Shown: piece by piece, positions 53,860 through 60,968 of the stretch
Position numbering within the stretch: position 1 is the stretch's first letter
Layout: each line of letters begins with the position of its first letter
Origin: JARLGU01 sp036504535
Lineage (GTDB): Bacteria; Armatimonadota; Armatimonadia; Armatimonadales; Capsulimonadaceae
Direction of reading: 5' to 3'
NCBI GenBank assembly: GCA_036504535.1
Contig: DASXUY010000042.1
Location: 1-64,000 of the forward strand
Length of the DNA: 64,000 nucleotides
Position numbers and translations under genes: made by a program
Notes under the pieces: model-generated
What the model was told of the DNA's origin: nothing
Seen by the model: the letters and a program-made list of their open reading frames with translations, nothing else
The model's database searches: none

Positions 53860-54129
53860 CTACGGATGGAATAATTCCCAGTCGGGGTATCGGATGGTGT
53901 CCTTGTCCGGGTCGAGCCAGCAAATTAGGTTGCGTAAAGTCTTCTCCGTATCGTGCCCTACGATATTGGCGGGTAGCTTGCGATCTGCGCTGTTGCAGTT
54001 CACGGGGATGATGTCGTCGATGGCTCTTGCGAGTTGGGCGAGCCTTGCCTGAGTCGGCGGTTTCGGTCGCCTGCTCCTATAGGCGGCTTGTTTCTGCGCT
54101 GCGTTTTTGTGTTGCTTGGGCTGCGGCAT
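53860..54129 (-). CDS. Passenger protein of the insertion sequence
   Basis: An 89-residue hydrophilic protein inside the element, downstream of the transposase. AGGAG lies 8 bases before the ATG, so it is likely translated. The N-terminus is basic and Gln-rich (MPQPKQHKNAAQKQAAYRSR), the rest resembles no family I know; NIVGHDTEKTLRNLICWLD may fold as helices. It may be an accessory transposition or regulatory protein, or cargo. Confidence 0.6.
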   Translation of the reverse strand: MPQPKQHKNAAQKQAAYRSRRPKPPTQARLAQLARAIDDIIPVNCNSADRKLPANIVGHDTEKTLRNLICWLDPDKDTIRYPDWELFHP

Positions 54130-54184
54130 TTTGTATCTCCTGATGAAACGTCACTAAAATAATTGTTACGATTGACTTGGATCT

Positions 54185-55462
54185 CTAAACAGAGGCGTGC
54201 AGCCAACCTCGCTTTCGCGCCGCTGCGGCGGGATCGGCAGGTATCGAGTTCGGATTTGCTGGTGAGGGTAGTTGCGGCATCGTCTTTAGAGGGCGCGACG
54301 GCACAATGCTGTATTCGAGGCGCTTCTTGCCGTCATAGAGATTGGCCTTTCCTTCCGGGTTGACTCTCACAGTTACTTTCTGTCCAGCCAAGCTTCTTGT
54401 TCGCGACCCAGCGCGTATTTGGAATATCTTGCCTTCAAAACTGAGCGTGTGATCTTCTTTGACTGTCCGAGTTTCCTGAATGCTGAAGTAGTAATCCAAG
54501 TCGAACCCAGGCTCAAGCGCTACCCAAGCCGGGTTGGGATCGACGGCTTCGATTGCAAAGCGCGAGTTGTAGGTTTCGATGAAAATCGGCAAGAATTCGT
54601 TTGCCTGTTCCATCGTGTTGATCCCGGCCAAGCGCATTTCTTTGACGAGACGGTCTTGGAACGTGCTCCAAAGCCTCTCGATCCGTCCCTTGGCTTGAGG
54701 GGAATGGGCGGCGATGCTTTGGATCCCGAGGTGGTGCATCACTGCCTGGATATGGCTCATCGGAACTTGCCCCAGGAGTTCGTCCTCGATGGTCGCTTTC
54801 TTTGGCGAGCGCAGGATGGTGTGTTTGTCGTGATAGAAACTCATCGGCATACCGTAAAGAATTGCGATTGCGCGGAACATGAACAAGTAGCCGAGTGCGT
54901 CTTCGTTGGCTTGGAAGTGGCCGTGGGTAACACGCCCGGTCGCGTCGTCGATCGCACCCATCAGGCACATCTTGGGCGCGCGCCCTTCAAGCCAGTCGTG
55001 AGGCGAACCGTCGATTTGTTCCATCATGCCTTCCGCCTCTTTGCGAAGCCGACGCCTTCGCACGATGCCCCGAATTGCCTTCTCGACAGCAACTGTCCCG
55101 GCAGGCTTGGGATGCAGCATCCTATGCAAGGTGGATCGACCGATTACGATTCCATCGCGTTCAGCGAGCAGGTCCTGGGTATGGCAGACATTGAAGCCGT
55201 CGTACGCGCCGCCAGGGCAGGTCAACGCTGCGATGCGTTCTGCTTGATCTGGCGACAGAGCATTGTGCGGACGTTTGCCGCGGTTGCCGTGCGTTAGGCT
55301 GGCAACGCCACCTGTCGTGAACCGGTGTGCCAGTCGCTGAACGTTGCGCGGACACATGCCCAAGAGTTCAGAAGCGCGGTCAGTGGTAATAGTCTTCCCA
55401 ATCAGTCGAGTTAATACGTCGATGCGATGTTGCTCAGATTTAGTCAATGTCAAAATTCCCAT
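54185..55462 (-). CDS. IS1202/ISNCY-family DDE transposase
   Basis: A 425-residue transposase. Helix-turn-helix at about residues 10-55 (ASELLGMCPRNVQRLAHRF), then the RNase-H-like core: Asp in EQIDGSPHDWLE, Asp in GAIDDATGRVTHG and Glu in KGRIERLWSTFQDRL, the DDE triad. The C-terminal domain includes IFQIRAGSRTRSLAGQKVTV, as in ISNCY/IS1202 members. The start at 55462 is used because a longer GTG start would lie in the inverted repeat. The frame is intact. Confidence 0.88.
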   Translation of the reverse strand: MGILTLTKSEQHRIDVLTRLIGKTITTDRASELLGMCPRNVQRLAHRFTTGGVASLTHGNRGKRPHNALSPDQAERIAALTCPGGAYDGFNVCHTQDLLAERDGIVIGRSTLHRMLHPKPAGTVAVEKAIRGIVRRRRLRKEAEGMMEQIDGSPHDWLEGRAPKMCLMGAIDDATGRVTHGHFQANEDALGYLFMFRAIAILYGMPMSFYHDKHTILRSPKKATIEDELLGQVPMSHIQAVMHHLGIQSIAAHSPQAKGRIERLWSTFQDRLVKEMRLAGINTMEQANEFLPIFIETYNSRFAIEAVDPNPAWVALEPGFDLDYYFSIQETRTVKEDHTLSFEGKIFQIRAGSRTRSLAGQKVTVRVNPEGKANLYDGKKRLEYSIVPSRPLKTMPQLPSPANPNSIPADPAAAARKRGWLHASV

Positions 55463-55528
55463 TCTCACAGTATGAGTGAGGACAGAATCGCTGGACACTT
55501 AACATGGACATATTCGCTGAGCAGTAAC

Positions 55529-55547
55529 ATATTTGAGGGGAACAGCT
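55529..55547. repeat. Target-site duplication, right copy (19 bp)
   Basis: Identical to 53780-53798. Its last base is the first T of the TTGACA box of the LacI promoter, so the element inserted right at the promoter edge without destroying it. Confidence 0.85.
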
Positions 55548-55607
55548 TGACATCCCAGACAAACAGTCCTATAATGAAAATCGTTAACCCGAGTTAGTAA
55601 CTCGGGT
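55547..55607 (+). promoter_or_regulatory. Consensus promoter and operator of the LacI gene
   Basis: TTGACA (55547-55552), 17 bp, TATAAT (55570-55575): perfect sigma-70 consensus. ACCCGAGTT-AGT-AACTCGGGT (55587-55607) is a perfect palindrome with 3-bp centre over the early transcribed region, a classical LacI-family operator shape and position. Confidence 0.85.
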
Positions 55608-55622
55608 AAGCGATACGATACT

Positions 55623-56708
55623 ATGATGAAACGACGAGCAACCAGGTCAGATGTAGCCCTCAGGGCCGGTGTGTCGAAGACCACTGTCACGTTTGTGTTG
55701 GCTGGTCGCGACGACATCGCGATCCCCGAAACTACGCGAAACCGTGTGCGAGAAGCCGCTCGTGAACTGGGCTACCAGCCCAGTGCCATCGCCCAGGCGC
55801 TGGTCACAGGCAAGACGAACGCCATCACCGTGGCTTTCCCCAACCTTTTCGTTCCTCACTACGCCCGTGTGCTCCGCGCTTTCGAGGAGCATACTAATGC
55901 GAACGGCTTCCACCTGATCGCGTCCACCCTTGGCCACATACAGCCTCGCAATATCGTGCCCGACTTCTACACCGTCGTTAATAGCCCCAGCGATGCGGTC
56001 ATTCTGGTGGACATGCCGGATGCATGCAAGCCCTATATCGCGGAAATGGCGCCGTTTAGCAAGCCGGTTGTCGTCATCTGCACAGAGGATGTGCCCGGCG
56101 TTGACTGCGTAGAAATCGACAAGCAGACCGGGGCCGATGCGGCTATGGCGCACTTGCTCGAATCGGCCCCCCGCCGCGTGGCGTTTTTCGGGTTTGGGAG
56201 CGAGGATGAGATGGTTCGCGTCATGCGTCGAGCAGCGGTCGGCGAATGTGACCCGCGCGCTATCGCTTATCACAGAGCCATGACGGAAACGGGACGAGCC
56301 ATCGAATTGATCTACGGCAGCCATGCGGGTCGCCGAGCGCGAATTGGTCTTCTCCGCGAGTACGTCGACCGTAACGGCTGCCCCGACGCAATCTATTGCT
56401 ACGACGACGAAAGCGCCATCAGCGCGCACCATTGTTTGCGCCGTATGGGCTACAGGATGCCCGATGACGTGCTTCTCACGGGCTACGACGGCAACGAAGA
56501 GTGCGAATACCTTGAACCGCCGTTGACAACTGTCATCCAGCCGGTCGAAGAGATGTGCTCGGCAGCGTGGGAGTTTATCGCTCGTCGACTTAACGAAGAC
56601 GTCGAACAGCGACAGCATATTAAGCTGGATGTCCAGCTAGCGGTCAGAGAGTCGTCCGTTCGAAGCGTCGTCGAAGACGCGCCTCGTTCGCTGCATTCAG
56701 TGAAATAG
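55623..56708 (+). CDS. LacI-family transcriptional regulator
   Basis: A 361-residue protein with the LacI helix-turn-helix and hinge at residues 5-60 (RSDVALRAGVSKTTVTFVLA, then TRNRVREAARELGYQPSAIA) and the sugar-binding domain after it (TNAITVAFPNLFVPHYARVL; DDVLLTGYDGNEECEYLEPP; TTVIQPVEEMCSAAWEF). It heads the fourth regulator-pseudopilin-enzyme module and probably represses itself at the palindrome 16 bp upstream. A second Met follows the first. Confidence 0.9.
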   Translation: MMKRRATRSDVALRAGVSKTTVTFVLAGRDDIAIPETTRNRVREAARELGYQPSAIAQALVTGKTNAITVAFPNLFVPHYARVLRAFEEHTNANGFHLIASTLGHIQPRNIVPDFYTVVNSPSDAVILVDMPDACKPYIAEMAPFSKPVVVICTEDVPGVDCVEIDKQTGADAAMAHLLESAPRRVAFFGFGSEDEMVRVMRRAAVGECDPRAIAYHRAMTETGRAIELIYGSHAGRRARIGLLREYVDRNGCPDAIYCYDDESAISAHHCLRRMGYRMPDDVLLTGYDGNEECEYLEPPLTTVIQPVEEMCSAAWEFIARRLNEDVEQRQHIKLDVQLAVRESSVRSVVEDAPRSLHSVK

Positions 56709-56735
56709 GCAGAATAGTTGTATAAGGGACACCCA

Positions 56736-57578
56736 ATGAAAAACAAGGGATTTACATTAATAGAGCTCCTCGTAGTTATAGCTATCATAGCAATTCTGGC
56801 TGCTATACTTTTTCCCGTATTCGCCGCTGCGCGAGAGAAGGCGAGGCAAACTGCATGCTTAAGCAACATGAAGCAGCTTGGAATCGCGTTCACACAGTAT
56901 TGCCAGGACTACGACGAAGTGACTCCTGGCGGCGGGGCGATGCCGTCCATCACAAGAGGTTGGGCTGGATGTATTTACCCCTACGTGAAGTCGCTCCCGG
57001 TCTTCACGTGCCCGAGCGATGCGGCCGAGCTGACCGCCACGGCCAGGCCGCTGTATATCGAGCTGTCGTATATGTACAACCGCAACTTCATCGTTTCGAG
57101 TAAGCCTCTCTTGCTTTCGCAGATGACGTCGCCTGCTTTGACAGTCGCGCTTTTCGAGTCACAATATACGATGCTGGGGATCATTGGCAGCCGCGTGAGC
57201 GAATACGAGACGACCAGCACGGCGGCGAACGGGGATCCGGCCAATCCCCCGTCCTGCCCAGGCACCGCAGGCGTGTTCAATCAATCGGGGAGCTGCTCGT
57301 ATGCAACGGGGCCATTCTGGAACCCGATCCGTTCAGCCGTCCCAGCATCATACACGGCAAGCAATGCGCGCCACAACGACGGGGCGGTTTACCTTGCCGC
57401 CGATGGCCACGCACGGTGGCTGATGGGCACACAGGTGTCGAATGGCACCACGCCATATACTGGCGACGCCACCACGAACCCGGCTGCCTATTACGATTAC
57501 CGAAATGCCGCAGGGACCAACTCTATGTCGAACAAGCCGCCAACGGTCAAGTTCGCGATGACGTTCAGCCCCTTGTAG
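56736..57578 (+). CDS. Prepilin-type pseudopilin (DUF1559-like, H-x9-DG)
   Basis: A 280-residue protein with leader MKNKG, helix FTLIELLVVIAIIAILAA, PVFAAAREKARQTAC and NMKQLGIAFTQY. The H-x9-DG motif is in RHNDGAVYLAADGH. The ATG at 56736 follows AAGGGAC; a TTG further up is less likely. It lies 27 bp after the LacI gene. Four of six Ile codons in the helix are ATA. Confidence 0.88.
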   Translation: MKNKGFTLIELLVVIAIIAILAAILFPVFAAAREKARQTACLSNMKQLGIAFTQYCQDYDEVTPGGGAMPSITRGWAGCIYPYVKSLPVFTCPSDAAELTATARPLYIELSYMYNRNFIVSSKPLLLSQMTSPALTVALFESQYTMLGIIGSRVSEYETTSTAANGDPANPPSCPGTAGVFNQSGSCSYATGPFWNPIRSAVPASYTASNARHNDGAVYLAADGHARWLMGTQVSNGTTPYTGDATTNPAAYYDYRNAAGTNSMSNKPPTVKFAMTFSPL

Positions 57579-57660
57579 CGTAGGCGGCCATCGCCGCCCC
57601 ATTCTCCTGCTTGGCACCGTCAGTCTATGTTTCGTAGTTAATTGAAAGACCACCTCAAAT

Positions 57661-58968
57661 ATGACACCGTATCGTTCCACAACTCGCCTATTCGCCAAAG
57701 CGTTCGCGTTCGCCGTCGTAAGTACCGCAATCGTCGGTGTTTCGTCCCCATGCAAGGCGTCACCCGATCCCACCAGGGTGATACGCACCGAAGACTTCCT
57801 CAACACGCTTGGTGTCAACACACACCTCGGCGGCCTTACGAAGTCAGATCCGTGGAACACCAACATTCCCGAGGTCGCGAGCCAGCTCAACTATATCGGT
57901 GTGCGTCTGGTTCGAGATTGGCCCTATCGTGCTGAGTATGGCGTGACGCTCAAGAGCTTGCAGGAGGCATGGCGCAAAGATGGCCGCTTCTGGCTGGCGG
58001 TCGTCGAGGGGAGTCCCGCCGACCAGCGGACAAGCGCGGCGTCGATTGTTGAAATCGCCAAGAAGTATCCTGACCTTGTTTACGCGGCCAGCGGGCCGAA
58101 CGAAGAGGACAACGGCTACGCTCAAAAGCTTGGCGCTACTCTTCCCGATTCCGCGTTGGTGCAAGCGGACTCGTACAATGCACTGCACCCGATGGGCATC
58201 ATGGTAAGCCAGATGGAGTTCGGTTCGGGATGGGTCGCATCGAACAACTGGCAGGGGAACTATAACCCCACCAACACGGGCAGCAAGCAGAACTACACGC
58301 CGGGACCAGCCGATTTCGGCGGCGCGCATACTTACGTGAGCAACGGCATGCAAACGTTGGGCAAGGTGATCGGCCAGATGCGCGCGAACGCATTGCTCTG
58401 CACCCCGGGCAAACCTGTCGCTCACACGGAACTCGGGGCATACACCCATGCCCACATTTCGCCGACGCTCTATGGCCAGTTCTTGGTGATGGGCGCGTTC
58501 ACAAGCGCAGTCGCTGGCGATGTTGGCTACCTCGTCTATGGCCTTCAGGACAGCGCCCCGGAAGCAACGTACGGCTTTTACTCGTTCCCGCAAGGCGTCG
58601 CCCATCCGGCAGCGAAGTACTTCCACACGATGACCACTCTGCTGGCAAGCACTAAAGGATCCTATGGACCCGGTGCCAAGCCGACATACACTGCGACGCC
58701 GCTTGCGATAACGTTTGCGAACCCCACCAATGGCCACGCTGTCCTGCAAAAGCCGACGGGCGAGTATGTCGTGGCGGCGTGGTCGGAACAACTCATGAAC
58801 GAGAAGGCGCACGACGAAACCGACGCCATTACGCTGCCTCGCAAGTTCGCGACCGCGACCGTTTACAACGTCCGGCAAGGCGTGACGCCTACCGCTACGC
58901 TAACGAATGTTAGTGAGGTGAGGTTGGACATGGAGCCCAGCGACACATACCTCATTGTGCTTAAGTAG
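57661..58968 (+). CDS. Secreted clan GH-A glycoside hydrolase of unassigned family
   Basis: A 435-residue exported protein with signal peptide (FAFAVVSTAIVGVSS). The body reads as a TIM barrel: LNTLGVNTHLGG, IGVRLVRDWPYRA, an acid/base candidate in ASGPNEEDNGY, GGAHTYVSNG and a nucleophile candidate in AHTELGAYTHAH, then a C-terminal beta sandwich. The Asn-Glu pair and later Glu are the clan GH-A signature, seen in GH39, GH79 and GH5 relatives. Substrate unknown. It is the enzyme of the LacI-pseudopilin module, 82 bp downstream of the pseudopilin. Confidence 0.68.
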   Translation: MTPYRSTTRLFAKAFAFAVVSTAIVGVSSPCKASPDPTRVIRTEDFLNTLGVNTHLGGLTKSDPWNTNIPEVASQLNYIGVRLVRDWPYRAEYGVTLKSLQEAWRKDGRFWLAVVEGSPADQRTSAASIVEIAKKYPDLVYAASGPNEEDNGYAQKLGATLPDSALVQADSYNALHPMGIMVSQMEFGSGWVASNNWQGNYNPTNTGSKQNYTPGPADFGGAHTYVSNGMQTLGKVIGQMRANALLCTPGKPVAHTELGAYTHAHISPTLYGQFLVMGAFTSAVAGDVGYLVYGLQDSAPEATYGFYSFPQGVAHPAAKYFHTMTTLLASTKGSYGPGAKPTYTATPLAITFANPTNGHAVLQKPTGEYVVAAWSEQLMNEKAHDETDAITLPRKFATATVYNVRQGVTPTATLTNVSEVRLDMEPSDTYLIVLK

Positions 58969-59060
58969 GCGCGCCAAGTGTTGACGCCCATAGCCTCGCC
59001 AGCTGAGAAGCGGCAAATCAGAGGAGGTTATTGCGGATTACTGATGAATGTAACCCGTAA

Positions 59061-59741
59061 GTGAACCAATCAGCTCGATCAAGTAAACAGCAAACTGTCC
59101 GACGTCTCTGGCCCCAAGCTGCAGCTGTCGCAATATTGACGCTGCTCGCGGCTTGGTATAACTTGTCGGGCAGGTCCACCTCGCCTCTCGGTAGCTTCTT
59201 GACGCGGGACGACTATATGCCTCGCGCCCAGCTCAATGCGCTTCAGGCCGCCGTGCTTGCGGACGCTGAGCAGCAAACACGCGACGATATCGTATACAAG
59301 GACGGCTACTTCGTTGGCGGCGATCCACCACCGAAGATCGGGGTCTGTACCGATGTCGTAATGCGGGCCTATCGAGCGGCTGGGGTTGACTTGAAGCGTG
59401 CCGTCAACGCTGACATTCGTCGTCGTCGTGGCGCGTATCGCATCACGAAGCCTGATCCCAATATCGACTACCGCCGGACCCGTAACCTCGATGTGTTCTT
59501 CAAGCGCTACGCGAAGCAGTTACCCATTGAGGGCGCGCGGGCCGACTGGCGGCCGGGCGACATCGTGATATTCGATACCCGGAGCAACGGCTACCCGGAC
59601 CACATTGCGGTAGTCGCTAATGGCATAGCGCAGGATGGCGGTCCGACGATCATTCACCATTGGCCCGGGCACTACGTCATGCAGAGCGAATTCGTCGGAT
59701 GGCTGCCGATCCTCCATCATTACCGCTGGCAGAAGGGTTGA
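59061..59741 (+). CDS. DUF1287 family membrane-anchored NlpC/P60-like protein
   Basis: A 226-residue protein with a transmembrane or uncleaved signal segment (AAAVAILTLLAAWYNLSG). DUF1287 landmarks are VYKDGYFVGGDPPPKIGVCT (candidate Cys), VMRAYRAAGVDLKRAVN, WRPGDIVIFD and YPDHIAVVANG (candidate His). The Cys-His arrangement suggests a papain-like amidase fold; the substrate is unproven, cell-wall peptides being possible. GTG start; nearby ATGs are out of frame. The next gene starts 6 bp downstream. Confidence 0.78.
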   Translation: MNQSARSSKQQTVRRLWPQAAAVAILTLLAAWYNLSGRSTSPLGSFLTRDDYMPRAQLNALQAAVLADAEQQTRDDIVYKDGYFVGGDPPPKIGVCTDVVMRAYRAAGVDLKRAVNADIRRRRGAYRITKPDPNIDYRRTRNLDVFFKRYAKQLPIEGARADWRPGDIVIFDTRSNGYPDHIAVVANGIAQDGGPTIIHHWPGHYVMQSEFVGWLPILHHYRWQKG

Positions 59742-59747
59742 TCGACC

Positions 59748-60056
59748 ATGGCGGACACTCCCCTGAACCTTCCACCCACAGCTGACTGGGAGCGGTTGCC
59801 TCAGACTGTTGAGGCGTGCTGCGCCGCAGAGGGGCTGACCGTCACGATGAAGGGCTCACTCGTCAAGCATCCTGGGTGCATTCACTGGCACTACAAGCGG
59901 GGCAGGGAGCGTGGGACACTGGAGCTTACGCTTGTAGCGACGACGCGACGGGTCTGGTTTACGGTGCAGGCTGGGCGCACGGCAGACTGGATTGCGCCAG
60001 CCATGGAGCGGCTGGCGCAGCGTATCGTAGAAGCGGCTGGAGGGGCGGCTAGCTAG
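59748..60056 (+). CDS. Hypothetical protein, 102 residues
   Basis: A small alpha/beta protein (LPQTVEACCAAEGLTVTMKG, GTLELTLVATTRRVWFTVQ, AMERLAQRIVEAA). I recognise no family. AAGGG lies upstream of the ATG and the gene starts 6 bp after the DUF1287 gene, so they are probably translated together. Its last 4 bp overlap the 3' end of hemC on the other strand. Confidence 0.6.
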   Translation: MADTPLNLPPTADWERLPQTVEACCAAEGLTVTMKGSLVKHPGCIHWHYKRGRERGTLELTLVATTRRVWFTVQAGRTADWIAPAMERLAQRIVEAAGGAAS

Positions 60057-60934
60057 TGGCGGATCTCTTTTGCGGCGCGTCGCCCTAGCGCTTCGGCGGC
60101 GCTGACGGAGCCTACGACTGTGGCGCGGCGGATGTCGCCGTTGTCTCGGGTGACCATGACACGCAGTGTCACCGTGCCGCCGTCCACCCATGCCCATGCT
60201 CCTACCGGCGTATGGCAGCCACCGCCGAGTGCGGCGAGGTAGGCTCGTTCGGCTAGAACGGCGGTGCGCGTTTCAGGGTGATTGAGCGGCGCAAGGAGCT
60301 CGTTGACGCGGGTATCGGCCGTCCGCGACTGGATCGCAAGCGCGCCCTGGCCAGGATCTGGGACGAACGCTACCGGGTCGAACAGCTCCTTGATTTCGTG
60401 ATCGAGGCCCAGGCGAATGAGGCCAGCGGCGGCGAGGATGATTGAGTCATACTGCCCTTCGCGCAGCTTGCGGATGCGGGTGTCGACATTACCGCGGATC
60501 TCGGTAGCAACAAGCTTCGGCCACATCGCCTTCAGCAGTGCGACTCGTCGAACACTGCCCGTTCCCACTCGGGCACCGTCGGGAAGCTCGGCTAGGGAAA
60601 CGCCAACAACGGCATCGCGGGGGTCTTCGCGGACTGGGATCGCGGCGATGTGAAGGCCGTCGGGCAGTTCCGCCGCGAGGTCCTTCATGCTGTGAACGGC
60701 TACGTCGATCTCGTCGGCCAGCAGCGCCGCTTCAAGCTCCTTCGCGAATATACCCTTCTCGCCAAACGACGCCAGCGGCACGTTGGCCGCCTGTGTCTTG
60801 TCGCCGTGTGTGACGAAGGTTTCGATGGTGATCTCGATGCCTGGGTGTGCTTCTCGAAGTCGTTCGGCGACCCAGTCGGTCTGCACCCTTGCCAGCGCCG
60901 AGCCTCGAGTGCCAATTCTGATTGATTTCGTCAT
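60053..60934 (-). CDS. hemC: Hydroxymethylbilane synthase (porphobilinogen deaminase)
   Basis: A 293-residue enzyme of tetrapyrrole synthesis that joins four porphobilinogen units to hydroxymethylbilane. Visible landmarks are IRIGTRGSALARVQTDWVAE at the N-terminus, HSMKDL (substrate loop), the ARG-rich VGTGSVRRVALL segment, and ALGGGCHTPVGA, whose Cys240 carries the dipyrromethane cofactor. Length fits the family. It is the last gene of a minus-strand operon (ACT, def, lactonase-like, hemC). Tetrapyrrole supply would also serve corrinoid synthesis, but no link with the C1 cluster is shown. Confidence 0.95.
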   Translation of the reverse strand: MTKSIRIGTRGSALARVQTDWVAERLREAHPGIEITIETFVTHGDKTQAANVPLASFGEKGIFAKELEAALLADEIDVAVHSMKDLAAELPDGLHIAAIPVREDPRDAVVGVSLAELPDGARVGTGSVRRVALLKAMWPKLVATEIRGNVDTRIRKLREGQYDSIILAAAGLIRLGLDHEIKELFDPVAFVPDPGQGALAIQSRTADTRVNELLAPLNHPETRTAVLAERAYLAALGGGCHTPVGAWAWVDGGTVTLRVMVTRDNGDIRRATVVGSVSAAEALGRRAAKEIRH

Positions 60935-60968
60935 TAGTTTTCCTTTGGCTCAGCCTGGTCGGCTGCGC

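Larger units (their letters stand above)
53799..55528 (-). mobile_element. Complete insertion sequence, IS1202/ISNCY-type, 1730 bp
   Basis: Terminal inverted repeats of 47-49 bp (53799-53845 and 55480-55528) begin GTTNCTGCTCAGCGA. Each end carries two copies of CAGCGANTNTGTCC, probably transposase binding sites. The element encodes a DDE transposase and a small passenger protein on the minus strand, and is bounded by a perfect 19-bp direct repeat. Perfect duplication and intact frames indicate a recent insertion. Confidence 0.88.

Noticed and set aside
54419..55297. 292-codon plus-strand frame opposite the transposase
   Set aside because: Shadow of the intact DDE transposase; no ribosome site and no recognisable domain.
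55647..56618. 323-codon minus-strand frame opposite the LacI gene
   Set aside because: Antisense to a well-conserved LacI protein; no motifs.
57844..58878. 344-codon open frame on the minus strand opposite the clan GH-A enzyme
   Set aside because: Arg/His-rich product without motifs; the plus-strand protein has a signal peptide and catalytic motifs.
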